Positions 1-13,312 are shown, counted from the stretch's first letter. The stretch: DNA of 64,000 bases from Udeniomyces pyricola (GCA_039545295.1 BCIK01000021.1:1-64000), one strand, 5' to 3'. Notes: generated by a model from the sequence alone, not told the origin. Program-made: numbers and translations.

Positions 1-840
1 GGGGGGGGGGAAGGGAGTGAAGTTGGGTTTGGAGAGAGAAGAGGGATCGATCAGATCGTAGAGAAGGTCAAGTTGACGTAGATACGTATCATGCAAGGAG
101 GAGGGGGGGGGAGAGAGGTTTCCCATGTACCGGTGGGGGGAAAGAAAAGAAGGATGGATGAAAGGAGGGAAGGCCTGCACATGGGAAAAGAGAAGGTCGC
201 GCCGGAAAGGGGGGAAGGGAGGACAAGAATCGCTTTTGTCGTTTTTTTGTTTGCTTTGGGTGATTTGTTTCGCTTGTTCGTTGTTTATTATTATTATTAT
301 CCTTCTTCTTGTTTATTATTCTCTTGATGAGTTTTTTTCTTCTTTTTTTTCTTTTTCTTTTTTTGCTTTCGACTCGATTGGGGGTTTGTGGTTGTGACAT
401 TGGACCCCATCCACCCCCGTTCACTCATGTTCCGCTTCCTCCCCCCTTCCTTCTATGGCGTCACCTCCTAGGACGGACGAGCCTGACAACTAGGGAACTT
501 CTTCATATCACTCTCAGATCCAGCCAGGCGTTTGAGAGTCTTGGAAAAAGAGAAAGAAGGGAGTGAGAACGTGAGTGCTGAGATAAGGGGGGAAAGTCAA
601 AGAAGGGTCAAGAAAGCGAGAAAAGGTGAGAGGTTGAACATGGAGACAAAAAGAAAAAAAAAAACTATAGAGAAGGGGAAAAAAAAAGTGAAAAGAAAGC
701 GAGAAAGAAAATGACGACGAAAAAGAAGAAGAAAAAGAAGAAAAAAACATGTGGACGAAACACCCTTGCCCCCAGATCGATCCCTTCTCTTTCCGTCCTC
801 AACCGGTCGATCCATCATGAGTACTACTGTTCCTGTTCAT
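1..840. other. low-complexity intergenic DNA
   Basis: No gene is supported here. The stretch starts with ten G residues and is made of purine-rich blocks, a T-rich block near 240-370, and an A-rich block near 640-750. The short open frames translate to Lys/Arg- or Phe/Ser-only strings typical of such composition. It lies downstream of the WDR7-like gene, whose stop codon is at 841, so part of it is probably that gene's 3' untranslated region. Confidence 0.6.
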
Positions 841-3800
841 TCATGTCGAGAACGTCAACGCCGAGGCTCGGATTCGGAGCCTCGCCGTCCGTTCCGCGGG
901 CCATTCAAACTTGACCCATTCCAAACTCGCGGCCGTCGTCATATTGGCTGTGTTTTTTAGGGGAGGGGATTAGATAGAGATTTGGTTTGAGGAGGGGGGG
1001 GGGGCAATGAGAGATGGGAGGAAGAAGGAAGGTGGAAGAAAACGGGTTTTCAGAGGTCAGTCAAGGATATAGAAGGATGGTTCAGAGCTCTTGGGGGAGA
1101 GAAGGGGAGAGGGGGGGGGGGAAGAGACCTCCGAGTCCACCTCTCGATTCTTCCATCTCTTCCCAGGTGTAACAAAGAAAAAGAAAAAGGAAGAAGAAAA
1201 AGAAACAAGGAGGAGATAAGTCGAGCGCGACTAACCTTCATCCCCAACGTTAAACTCGACTTTCTTGAACGGCTTGGCCTGATTATGACCTCCTCCTCCT
1301 CCCGCAGGTTCATGATGACCCGACGTCACAGACGAAGTCATCGAGTTCTCTTGCTTGTGCGATGACGGCGAGGAATGATGCTGTGAGTTGATCGTCGGTC
1401 CCGCCGCCGTCGCCGATGACGACGACGATAAAGACGGTCCTGATTCTGGATTGTCGGCGCCGGCGCTACTACTACTACTACTGCCGCTGACGGCGCCTCC
1501 GAGGGCATGGAAAGGGACGAGGAAGAGCGACCCGCCTTGACGAGGAGGAACACCGACGTTGAACATGGAGGAAAAGGACGTGCCGACTTTCCAGATGTTG
1601 ATGAGGGATTCGTCGAGCGATACGGTCACGCTGGGTCAAGATGCAAGGAGAGGCAAAAAAAAAAAAGAAGAAAACACAAGAGAAGCGCGCAGGTCACAAA
1701 GAACAAGGATGAAGGAAAGATTTAGTGAGCAGATGACTCTATGACGAGATTGAGATGATCAATCGTCGACGGAGCAGAGTGGGGTGAACGAACAGGCGTC
1801 GACCGTCAGGCGAAAACGATAAAGCGGTAATCTTGTGGACATGAGCTTCGAGCACGTAGAGCCGCGTCGCTGTTCGAAGGTCATAGAGAATGCTACACTC
1901 GTGCACCCAAGGGTGTTTCGGTAGGTTGAGGAAGATGAACGAAGTAGACCAAAGTCTCATTAGTTCATGGGACTTTTTTTTCGAAGAGGAACGGAGATAC
2001 GCGAAACAAAAAAGGGATTCTAGAGGGAGAGAAGAGACGATCCAAGATTCAGCACTCACACTGCTCCTTCTTGAGTACCCACTGCAAGCTTCTGCGATTT
2101 CGCATGAAAGTCAATGGATGGGAACCTAATTCGGTGATTGATACAATTTGAATCGAACCAGATTAAAATAACCCCCGGTCAGCCAGTCAAACCTCCTACC
2201 CATCGCATCGCTTCCTGGCTATAAAATCAAACTCACGTGCTGACAAGACTATCCAGAATGACGGTTGTCGTCTCCAAGACGGCCTCCCGAACGGTTTGGA
2301 CGTTTGGATCCAAGCTCTTGACGACGGCCTCAACTATCCTCGACAGACTTGCATACAACACCAATGGCCGCTTCTTAGTCAACCACGCTACCAGTTTCAT
2401 CGTCGCATTCCGCTGCTGCGGGCTCGTCGCGTTGAGGATATCAAAGCTAAGCGTCGTCGTGAAAAGCGGCGTGTTAGAGGAAGCGATCGACAGAATCGCG
2501 GTTCGAGCTTGGGCAGCCAGAGTGGGCTCGGTCGCGGGTGGCTTCGAAGTGGAAAGATGAAAGAGCGATCGAAGGAGCGGAAGAGGATCGACCGAATGCT
2601 GCCAGATCTGGAACCCGGTCGAGGCAAGTTCGATGGCCAGAAGTCGATAGGGAGAGTTGGATGATTGGAGATGCAGCGAGACGGAGAGGGCGACGTCCTT
2701 CAAGAGCCTGGAAACCGCCAGACGGGCAATCAGACAAGAAATATACACACTCAGTCTACACTTCCTTGTTTCAATGCAAGACGAAAGGAAAGAAAATTGA
2801 TGGGTGGTCCAACTCACTCGGGCTTGAACAAGCTCTGATTTTCGACTGCGATCTGGCCGACAAGTATCAGAGCCTGGCCCGCTGCACGACTATTTTGCCC
2901 CACAGTCGATTGCCTTGACGGAACTGAAATTGAGTCACAAGTAGTCGTGCGTCATCAATATTCCAATCAACCAAATCCAGTCTCCACTTGAACAGCAAAT
3001 TTAAGTCACGACAAGGAAGATTGACTTACGTTCATGCTGCCATTTCTCTACTAAGCGAACGAGCTCTTCGTCGGAAGAGAGCGCTAATCTCCCTCTGAAG
3101 AGGACCTTGGCAGCTGATTGGATTGCGACTGAATCATTGCGGAGCAGAAAAGACGTGAGCATGTCGGCAACTAGCCAAAAGATTGCAGGATAACTCTTGT
3201 TTTGTTTTGTTTTTGTCCGCTTACTCGATTGATGGAGCCAATACTCTGCAAAGAAAGCGAGTGAGGGAGGCTCAAAGTCGGGTCCGATGACTTCTCCGAG
3301 CTGTCTCGAGTAGAAGGTGATGAGATCGCTGACGCCGTGCTCGAGATCTATGCATCAGCCAAAAAGAAAAACGAACCAGGTACATAAATCAATGTCAGGT
3401 GCGATGATGGCAACGAGACAAAGAGTATGATATGAAAGAAAGCATCCACTCACCAGGAGACAGGAGCTGGATACAGCTGACGATAGCGAGCAATCGCGCG
3501 CCCGTCACAGTTGACGACACCTTCCATGGATCTGAGGGATCATGTCCTGTGTTCTTCGTGGTCAACGCAGATATGGCGTTCAAGGGGCTACAGCCAGGTG
3601 GATATCAAATCGGAAAGTAAGCCAGGTAAGCGAATCAACGAACAAGGGAAACGAACAGGGTCAGGTACATCGGAGATTCCTTTTGTTCAAATCTCTGCAA
3701 CACAAGCGAAACACGAGAAGGAAACGAGAAGATTGGAAAAGACGTACCCAGAAGTTCCAAGAGACAACCGCTCCTTGGTCGCCCTCGACAGCAACATCAA

Positions 3801-6800
3801 GCCCAAGTCTTCTTCACATATTCGATCGTGTTCTGGACTGATCGTGTCACTGATCAAGATAGAGAGTAGATCTTTGATAGGGTCTCTATGAGAGGAAGGT
3901 GGAGACTCGGCTGAAGCAGCAGTGGTGGCAGACACGAGCGTCTCGAGTTTGGTAAAGTCGATAAGAAGTGTTCGGGCTGCATTTGAGAGTGATGTATCAC
4001 AGAGATGAAAGGTAAGATGACATGGATATGATGAGAGATAAGAGTCCGTTAGCTTACCAACAAGGAGCGACTGGAATGGATTGAAGCTACATGCGTACCT
4101 AGCAAAGCATCAGATGAAGTGCGCCCTGAAGGTAAGCCGAAAACGACGTTGGTTGAGGACGCAACAGTTGGCCCCTCGAGAGGTCTGCGCGCAAGAAGAG
4201 ATGGGATGTAAAGATATGTCGTTTGGTCAGAAGTAGGACGACTCGTCATGGGTACATGACCGATCAGAGGGAGCCAAGAGTACGAGAGGCTTTTACATTT
4301 CGACCCAACCCTTTTTATCCGAGAGCCCTTCCAAAGCCTTGTCGGCGTCTGTAGATCGCCTGAGCTCCTGAGTTCGAAGATCCCAAAGTCTAGCTTTTCC
4401 GTTGTGGTATGCGAGAAGGATGCTGTCGTCTCCCAACCATATCTTGGAGAGAGGCGCCCGCGCGCCGGGAATAAGGTACGCACTCAATAACGCACACACG
4501 ATATCGGACAGGACGTTGTGATTGGACAGTGCAAAGTGGCGCAAGAAATCAGAAGTGTTCCAGAGAGAAAGAAGTACGATAGAAGAAGATAGAGATGAGC
4601 CGTCTGCCCTAACATTGTGAAGACCTCGAGAGATGATGGAAACCATCAGGAAATACAACATTAGGATCGCCCATCTGATACGCACAATTCTAGTCCATCT
4701 AGCACAACAAGCGCAATCGTTCCATCTTGCGCGAGGCACAAAAGACATCCCTGCGCGCGTCCCGCCTCGAGTTGAGTCAGCAACGTGATGGACCGGACGG
4801 GTGTGGTAAAAGGTGTCCAGCATGCAATCAAGTCGAGCGTCCTGTGCGACGAATTCGTTGCAAAGCGACAGGAGACCGATGGAACAAATGATCAGCTTTA
4901 GGCTTTGGTCAAGATAGAGAACTGATGATCAAATACGAATGACCTCGCACGTACGTGGTAGACCATACCCCGACCGAGCCATCGTCTGATCCACCAACGA
5001 CATAATCCATCGCCTCTGCCGACGTTGACGACCTGACGTCGACCAAGCACGTCACCGTTCCAGGTACACGACGCTGGTGAGTCTGTGTCGTATCAGGCGA
5101 GGAGGGAGGCAGGGCAATGTTGTTACTGTCTCCAAACAGTGAACCACGATGAAGGCATCCTTGATCTAGATGAGAAAGTGCAGAGGTCAGGGGCCATGAA
5201 AGACCGTCAAATTAACTGCCCTCCGTGTACAAGGAGGAGGCATGCAAAGAAAACCCAAACTAGATGAAAGAAGCCATACCAGTTGTGTAAAAAAACTCGC
5301 CGATGGAAGTCGCCGATGTGGGCAAGATGCAGGTGATGTCGACAAAGAGATTGTCTTTTGCATCCTCCAGTTCTCGGTCTGTTGAAGGTAACGATGTGAT
5401 TGCTTCGAGTTGACCAAGTTCACCACCATACGTTTGTAAAACTGCAGAGACTGAGAGTGATCCGGTACCGGTGTCTTCGAACAAAACGGCTGTTGATGGG
5501 GACGCTCGGACGAGATGAGCGAGGCTCGATGAGGATGGTATGAGGCGGCTAGTAAGAGAGACAGGAGAGGCAACTTCTTCCAACCTAACATACGTGAAAG
5601 TGAATCGCCGTGGTATGGAATACGCCCGAGCGAAGGAACACAGGATCAGCCTCGAAAGTGAAGAAAGTTATCGATAGCATGACACAGAAGAATCTATAGA
5701 ACTCATGGACTCACCTTGCAGCGACAGCAGCTTCGACGGAGCTTGTCGGATCGTTGTTCGGGTCGACCCGGACAAGTTTAAGACACGACATGTTTGTCTG
5801 TCACCGCGGAACAAACACACATCCCCAAAGAAAAAAAAAACGTTCAGAAAATCAATCAACGATGCAGCCCAAGATTTTGTGCGGAACTTCATTAACGACA
5901 ACAAAGATTGTGCAAGACGACACTGACCCGATCGTGAACGACAAGTCCGGTCCCAATGATCTTCACGCCCATCAACTTGAATCTTGCGAGTGTTGGCGTC
6001 CATTCGGCCAGGACTCTGAACCGTCTATCGTCGTCGTCACCAAACCCGACAACCTGTGTAGTAATCGAAGAACAATCGCAGAAAAACAGTGAAACACATG
6101 AGCCTGACCCTCTTCAAAATGTGTCGCTTTTCCGATACGTCTCCGCCAACTCACCATGACACCGGCATCCCCCCAAAGCACATACGAGCCTTCTTCTGTC
6201 CAACTCTCGAAACCTCTGATTCTTCCCAACCCTGTTGAACGTTTCCCTTCCTCAAATTCGATCCGCTTGAGTGGCCCAAAGATTTGCTCACTCTTGGCCG
6301 AGCCCGGGCCGGCGGCCGAAGGAGTGGAAGACGAGGCACCAGGTTTGGGTGTGCTCGGGCGATTGGGTTTGAAGAAGGCAGTGATGTGATTATGTGAGGA
6401 AGCATCGTCGGCGGTTGAGGAAGATGGTGCGGGAGATATGCCGACCGAGGAGCCTGAGCCGGGTAGAGTAAGATGAACGGTTGAGATGAGATGTGAAGGA
6501 GACCCAAGAATGAGAGTTGTCGAGTTGCGTGTGGCGTCTGAGAATGACGATGCCCGAAGAATTCGGTTTGAGTTACGAGGAAAGAGCAAAGCTAAGCGAA
6601 GACCCAGATATTCATCGACTCACTGTGAGGCTCAGCTCTCAAGAAGCGGAATGAGCCGTCGACCTCGTGGGGCTCTCCAATGACCTGCATCTTTTTCAGA
6701 TCGACCAAAATAAGCATCGATGGCCCTTGTGCTTGCTCGTCCGCTTCGTCGACAAAGTTCTCTTCCTCCTCCTCCTCACTATGTGACGATGACCCGAGAG

Positions 6801-8467
6801 CAACAGCCAGTACCATCTGACCAACATCGGAAAGATTGAAGGACAAAACAACGACATTAGAGGTTAGCGTTGATGTATTTCCTATAGAAAAACTTCCGTC
6901 ACCCGCTCCCTGATAGATTCCTGTCCTTACCTCCTGAGACTGGATGATCACAAAGGTCTTCCAATCAAACGCCACTGTGGAATGGCCGTTCAGCTGAACG
7001 GAAGAGACGACCATCCCATCCAGGGCAGAAACAATCGACATGTGGCTAAAACCAGAAATACGTAGAGTAGGAGCAGAGCACAGATGGCAGCGGTCATAGA
7101 AGATTTCGTGATCAGTGCTCTATCATACAGTTGTGAAGTCATATCTGACGACACAGAAACACATACCCGCTTCGTTGAAGGCTGACCAGGCGATCTCCGT
7201 CTTGATCTTTGAGCGATTCCAACCCAACGATTGCGTGCTCTCTACCTGTCCGAGGCAATAAAACTCGGATGGAAGGAGACGATATATCGAGGTTTGAAAT
7301 TTCCTGATTTTCTTCGTCTTTCGGATCAAAAGGATCTTTCTCAGTCAAGAGCGGTTGAGCTATCGAGCCCTGAGGGGTTTGGATCGAGAACGAGAGCGTC
7401 GCAGGCTGGGTAGTTGGCGAGGTTGGCAGCTTGACAAAGGAAAGACTCGAGGGTGATGGTGGACCTGTGGCAGATAACCTGGTAGAATCTTTACCACTGC
7501 TTGGATCGTTGAGAGGCAGGACTGTACTTGGACGGCGGGGAGAAGGAGGGGTCGTCCGGACGATGCCGAGACCATCGCTAGATCGACGGATGAGGCTGCT
7601 GTTGCTGCCGTTGCTGCTGATAGCTCGACCACCGACTCGCATGCCCGACTCTCCGACCTTGGGTGCTGGAAGCCTCGGTCGAATCTCATCCAGCAGTCCG
7701 TTGAGATCTTCACCAATGGTAGACGAGGATGACGAAGTCAACGGCAAAACTTCCAAACCCAGTCCCGACTTGACGGCCGACTTTCGCTTGGTGGACGACT
7801 GCTGATGATGACCATTCCCCGAGAGCAGTTCTCGGAGATCATCTTTCCTCTCTGCAACAGTATCTCCGACGGATGTCAGAGTGGGAGGAGCAGCTTGAGT
7901 TGACGAAACGCCTGAGATGGAGGCAATCCTCGGCCGATGGAGAAACGACGACGTCGGAACAGGTGCGTGATGCGTTGCAGTGTGCTGGGAAGAGTGAGAG
8001 CGGATAGACGAGGCTGATGAGTGGGGTGGAGAAGGGGAGCGGATAGCAGCTCGAGTAGGTGGGTGCGGAACAAGACTCGAGGGGCCCAGTTTGGAAGACG
8101 CAAGGGAGGATGAAGAGTTCGGAAGGGAGAGAGAACTTCGACCCGATGCGGCTGCGGGGCAGGGTGTGGGATCTTCAATTCGAGTCGAGAGATGGCGAGA
8201 GGTCAGATGGTCTTTAGGATGCGAACGGAAAGGGTAAATTAAGATGGAACCATCGATGGAACCCAGTGCGATACCCAGACGCTGTCGGTTGGATGGAGGA
8301 GAAGACGTCGAGGCCAAAGAGGAGGGACCATCAGACGTAGACTCGGTGGATGGATGAAATCCCCAGGAAGCGGCGCTTGTGTAAGATGATATGGCAGAAG
8401 TTTGAGGGCCGGTAACCGGAGTCGCCGTCAAGCTGAGCGGGACGAGGAAGGCGGTATGGTCTGGCAT
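841..8467 (-). CDS. WDR7 / rabconnectin-3beta-like WD40 protein
   Basis: Large multi-exon gene, very roughly 1.5 thousand residues. Family members (WDR7, partner of DMXL/Rav1-type proteins) are tied to V-ATPase assembly and vesicle acidification; that role is inferred from similarity. The start is the ATG at 8467; the frame stays open further upstream but has no earlier ATG. The N-terminal exon (to about 7150) has a WD-like strand (LGIALGSIDGSILIYPF), then a long Ser/Pro-rich linker. Middle exons carry WD strands: VVGGSDDGSVGVWSTT near 4960, AQDGTIALVVLDGLEL near 4700 and ILLAYHNGKARLWDLRTQEL near 4400. A helical ARM-like part follows (KPLVLYASLSRIVEAVVKSL near 2330), then C-terminal WD repeats (ILYDLRTATRLYVLEAHVHK; SLDESLINIWKVG). 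A 288-nt intron (948-1235) precedes the last exon 841-947, which encodes the conserved LEWVKFEWPAERTARLRI ending. Several middle exon borders are not resolved. Divergent neighbour: the formyltransferase gene. Confidence 0.85.
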
Positions 8468-8656
8468 GGTGAGAGTGATGTGGAGGATGAGGGAGGGCAA
8501 AGACTCGATGTCGGGGTTATGCGATGTGGAATGGGCGGTTGAAGTGATATATGATCATGTTGGATGATGATTTCGATTCGTTACTCCTTGGATATCATCG
8601 CTCCGTCTTGCATTTATTCATCACAACTCTCCGCTATCATCTTCATCCTACTCACG
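8468..8656. promoter_or_regulatory. divergent promoter, WDR7-like / FMT1
   Basis: Only 189 bases separate the start codon of the WDR7-like gene on the minus strand from that of the formyltransferase gene on the plus strand. Both promoters and 5' leaders must lie here or overlap. No recognised core element was seen. Confidence 0.5.
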
Positions 8657-10554
8657 ATGGCCAACTCCATACTCAGACCGCTTGCCACCACAAGGCCGTT
8701 CAACATTCTCTTGCTTGGATCCGACACGTTCTCCATCGCCAATCTCGACGCTCTTCTCCGCAACAAAGGTCAAGCCTTCCTTCGCTTGGTCTCTTCGGTC
8801 TCTCTGCGCCCATGCCCAATCCTATAGCACTCACCACGTTCATGTTGTTGTTTGATTTTGTTTTTCCTCTATCAGATGTCTGGAACCAAATCTCGGTCGT
8901 CACACCGCATCCCAAACTAGCCGGCGCAGGCCGAAAGAAGACGCTCCAGGAGGGTGCGCTCATCGTCCCATCTCATATGACTCGTGTCCATGCATGATTG
9001 TATGTGTATGCTAAAACGCAACACATCATACTCACGAATCTGCTCTGGATTACACTCGTTACTCAGTTCCGTTAGCGTCGTTTGCTCGAGAGCGTGGGAT
9101 TCCTTCAGCCTTCGTCCCTCTCGAGGGCATTCGCGCTTGGCAAGTAAGGGTCACCATCATCTTTTCGCTCCGGACACTTGTATATATCGAGCCCTGATGG
9201 AACATTGTCTCTTCTCCCTTATCAAGCCACCACCGCTCTCATCCGATCCATCTATCCAAAACGTCCTCATCACGGCCTCTTTCGGACACATCATCCCACC
9301 TTCCCCCTTATCCCTCTTTCGCCCCGATCGCAAGCTCAACGTTCATCCATCGCTACTCCCTCAGTACCGCGGTCCGAGCCCGATTCAGTACACCATCTTA
9401 AATGGCGATACAAGATCCGGCGTGACGGTTCAAGATCTGAGTGAAAAGGGGGAGGATAAGGGCGATGTGTGGCTGAAGGAAGAGATGGTCAGTCTTGATG
9501 AGACGATTGCGAAGCATCAATCCACTTTGACTGCAGAGACGTACTCACGGTAGATTTGATATCCATACTTGTGTACAACTCAGGAAGTTCCAAGTGGGTC
9601 GACCTACGCGACCCTCGAGCCCCAACTGGCCAAGCTAGGCGGGGAGCTGCTTGTTCGCACTCTTCGGAGAATGATGGAGGATGAGACGGTGAGAATCAAG
9701 TCGTCCATGTCGGACACTTTGATCTTTACATTCGCTCCGGTCCCGATGATACTTGACTGCAGGTCGAATGGTACTGATCGTCCCGATGTCACAATTCGAC
9801 CGCCTTCCCCCTCTCCCCCTTCCAATCTGTGTTCCTATCACCCACCCTGCGCACAGTGGCAACCAATCCCCCAACCCTCTGAGTCCAGTTCGCGAGCCAA
9901 GAAGGTTACCCGCCTTGATAGTCTCATCGATTGGTCAACCATGGGAGCTAGCGATATTGAACGACGTTATCGAGCATTGTCCCATCAAGTGAGCGTTGAC
10001 TGGTATTTTCCCGCATCCTTTAACTTGAAATCTCCTCTCCCCCGTCCAGTCTTTGCATTCAGTCGCACACAGAAGGTGACTTCCGAGGCCTTTGGCTAAC
10101 ACGTCGGAACCCATTCTTGTGATGAATCCTACAGGTGAACCTCCAAACCTATCTACCACCTCCACCCAAATCCAACTCCGGTTCCGCGGCACCACCTCAC
10201 TCCCTCTCTCTCTTCACTCTTTCCGACCCGCACACCCCTCTCTTCCCACTCCCAACTGCCAAGGAGATTCCGCTAGGTTACGGCTCATACCACCCTCCCA
10301 GCCAATCGCTTCTCATCCAGACAGCGCGTGGGCTTCTCCAAGTGCACGAGGTTCAAATGGCCGGGAAGAAACGAGTTCGAGCCGAAGAAGGATGGAGAGG
10401 TTGGAGAGATCAAGGAAGGCTGGAGGTTTTGCCGTCGGCTCAAGCAAATGAGCGAGAAGGCAGACATGAGCAGAGGGAAGTTGTCAGGTTTTTGATGGGT
10501 CAGGAGTTGGAAGGCATCAAGGAAAGTCTGAGGCCTAAGCGAAAAGGCCCATGA
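8657..10554 (+). CDS. FMT1: methionyl-tRNA formyltransferase, mitochondrial
   Basis: Transfers a formyl group from 10-formyl-THF to initiator Met-tRNA for mitochondrial translation. The start ATG at 8657 gives a short Arg/Ser-containing leader followed by the first Rossmann strand (FNILLLGSDTFSIANLDALL). Later exons give ISVVTPHPKLAGAGRKK, then a catalytic block: VLITASFGHIIP and LNVHPSLLPQYRGPSPIQYT. This holds the family's Asn-x-His and SLLPxYRGPSPIQ signature, followed by GVTVQDLSEKGEDKGDVWL, which supplies the catalytic Asp. The C-terminal domain follows: IDWSTMGASDIERRYRAL near 9930 and an exon from about 10136 (VNLQTYLPPPPKS), ending at a stop at 10552-10554. There are at least seven exons with short introns, for example the donor after AACAAAG near 8768. 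The family assignment is secure; mitochondrial location is inferred from the leader and family. Confidence 0.9.
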
Positions 10555-11422
10555 AGCGTTGACCTCATGATGCTCATGAATCACCATTTAAGCACCTTGT
10601 CTGAGACCAACTTGTCGGTTTGGAGATGTTATCGATATGCACAACGTGTAGCATGGATAATATTGAGACTACATAAAAACTCTGGAGGCGGGCGCGTTTG
10701 ATCTTCCAAAAGCACCAACTGTAAATTCCAGCTTCGACTGGCTCTTCGTCCAATCATCCAATTGCTACTCAACGCACTTCAACCACGGTTGTCGCCGCAT
10801 CTACGATCATGAACCCGATGAATCCACCACAAGTCCAGCTTGAACCCTCTAGTTCGCTACTGTTTTTGCAACAAACTTCAGCTTCACCTCAACCCATACC
10901 CACCCATTCATCGACACATCTTTGTGTAGAATTATGAGTGTGATGCAGATGAGAACTACGAATTTGCATGTAGATTAAGGTCCAGATACCCGGATCGCTA
11001 GGCTAGCAGAAGCAAAGCAGCAGTAAAACAAACATCTACAGTAACCCACCGCGCGCAGCCTTCCCCCTTCTTTTCATTTATTTTGATTTGTATCTTATAC
11101 TCATTTGATTGTTTCCCTATTCAAGTCTCTTCTGGCTTGATGCTATTTGCAACCGGCTTCGAGCTGTGTCTGACGTTGAGATAAGCATGCATGATGAATC
11201 GATAGAGCTAGATGATCGAAGAGATGAACCTTGGCATAGCTTTTTCGGTAACATGTCATTTTCGCTTGGCACGTGTTCGGAACATGCCGAAGTCGTGCGT
11301 AACAATGCGTAAAGGTAGTCAGCCAGACAGCCAACATCAGCATTACATCTGACATATACGCCCAACCCCGCTTCCCTCTCCTTCTGTCTAAGGGTCACAA
11401 TACCTCACATCCTACGATCCCC
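10555..11422. other. intergenic region FMT1-VPS28
   Basis: 868 bases without a convincing gene. It should hold the FMT1 3' end and the VPS28 promoter. A 42-codon open frame starting at 10809 (MNPMNPPQVQLEPSS) has coding-like codons but no recognised similarity; it could be an unspliced leader peptide or chance. The part near 11050-11110 is pyrimidine-rich, as expected just upstream of a fungal transcription start. Confidence 0.4.
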
Positions 11423-12980
11423 ATGTCGATGAACCACGCAAGCACTTTTCTCTTTCGCATCGTATCCCAATCTGTGGATGTAGTCAGCTCAGTCGTCTCC
11501 AGCTAACGCTTACATTTCGCATCCCCCATCACGATCGCTGCTCTTCGCATCATCCCGGATCATCAGGATGAGGAACTTCGTCTCTACACAACCCCAGCCG
11601 AACGAGAGCTGTACGACTCGCTCGCGACCCTCTTCTCCCTCATCGTCAGCCTTGATTACCTCGAACGCGCTTACGTTCGGGATTCAGTCGGAGCCAAAGA
11701 GTGATTACTCGTTCCCCCTTTCTCATCCCTTTCTTCCTCATGACCTTCAAAATTCGGGCCCGTGCTTACTCATGGAAGCTCTCCTCGGTTGCACAACTGG
11801 TGTTATGTGTCGATCGGGAACGAAGGTATACGCCTGCTTGTACGAGATTACTATCCCAGTATAAAGGCATCGTCAAGTTGATACCACCCGCGCGATTCCC
11901 ATCGCTCGAAGAGTTCATGACGCAGTACCACGTACGTTCTTACTCATCCTTCACGAGACCTGCGACTCAATCGTCTTTCTCAAGATCTCACAATGTCTGA
12001 TATGCTGACTGCTTGTGGGGAACTGGGGTATGCTCGGGCATGCGGATGGATGGATGAATGACTTTCGGAGTAGATGGACAACCCCGCAGCCGTTCATAGA
12101 TTGAAAGTCGGCGTGCCGGCGACAGTCGAACATTCTTCAGGAGAAGAAGGCGTCGAGACCGGCAAGTGGGTCGCAGAAGTCACTCAGGTCAGTTGTCTGG
12201 CAACACCTTCTCCCTTGGTTCCTTGCGCCTGCCCTCGATTTCACGACACAAGGAGGAGGCGACGAGAGAGGAAACGAGGAGCGCAGAGCTGATGCGACAT
12301 CTTTCTTGACGATGGTGTCTTGAACCTGGAACGGGGGTTATATCTTGCACAGTCATTCATCACCCTCCTTGACGCTCTCAAGCTCAACATGCGCGCAAAG
12401 GATCAACTGCATCCGTATCTGAGTGATCTCATGGCGGGTTACTCCCGCTTCAAAGCCAGTGCGGAATGGGAGGGGAGAGGGAGGATTCTTCATTGGTGAG
12501 CAGAGTTTCTTTATCTTGGGCTTGGTTCATCGGGTCATTTTTGTTTTAATGCTGGGGGATGCCTTACGGATCAGATGTACATAACGAACGCGCGTCTTGG
12601 ATCAAAAGAATCTAATCGAATTTACTTCTGTCTTTGCCTTTTCTTTTCTTTTCTTTTCTTGTTGGGATGATCAGGTTGATTGCATTGAACGCACTCACTG
12701 CATCAGACGAGATTACCGACGAGCAATCAAGACAGGTACGACTGCTACTTCCTGATTGATTTCTTCCGCCCCCCAACCTATACCTTTTTGGGCCTCTTGA
12801 GCCAAAGAGAAGGAATTCCTTTGGCAGGGCTCCCCTTTGCCGCGTCACGAACTGACTGGACGATGATTGTGACCGCTTTGTATGGACTGGGAATGAGTGT
12901 AGATGCTGTTTGACATTGAGCAGGCGTACAATGAGTTCTTTAGATCGCTATCTGGTGGCAAGGAGGGTGGGGGAAGCTAG
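11423..12980 (+). CDS. VPS28: ESCRT-I subunit VPS28
   Basis: Subunit of the endosomal sorting complex ESCRT-I, which binds ubiquitinated cargo with VPS23 and passes it to ESCRT-II at endosomes. Exons read from splice sites: 11567-11700, 11826-11931, 12074-12187, 12353-12495, 12675-12735 and 12903-12980. They give RLYTTPAERELYDSLATLF, then YLERAYVRDSVGAKE joined across the intron to YTPACTRLLSQYKGI, then the C-terminal four-helix domain (SFITLLDALKLNMRAKDQL, LNALTASDEITDEQSRQ, MLFDIEQAYNEFFRSL). This matches VPS28 from end to end. The first exon is uncertain. From the ATG at 11423, three possible donors (11438 GCAAGC, 11462 GTATCC, 11480 GTAGTC) all join in phase 0 to the acceptor at 11566, so only the first 5-19 residues differ. 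Confidence 0.92.
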
Positions 12981-13312
12981 TGATTGATGGACTGTAGCTA
13001 TTAGTAAACGTGAGGAGCCTGATATGATGCCACAATTGTGGTATGAGTGGGTGTAAGATTTTCCAAGTCGAAGAAATGGCATGCTCAGGTCGTTTTATAT
13101 ACGGATATGATATATGTACTAGCTATATACTGATATAATTCCTGGCAACGCGTGACGCGAATGCCACGGCACGCCACGCGAAGTCTGGTCGCGAGTCGAA
13201 ATGGCAGCAAGTGAGAATTCGGTCAAACCAAAATTGGCTTCCATCCACCTTTGCTCCGTCTGGCCTTCTGCTTCTCCCCCTTCCCCCGTTCCCCCCTCCC
13301 CTCACACCAACC

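Noticed and set aside
10809..10937. 42-codon open frame as first exon of VPS28
   Set aside because: It would need an intron of over 600 bases, far longer than the others in this gene, while a closer ATG gives an in-frame join.
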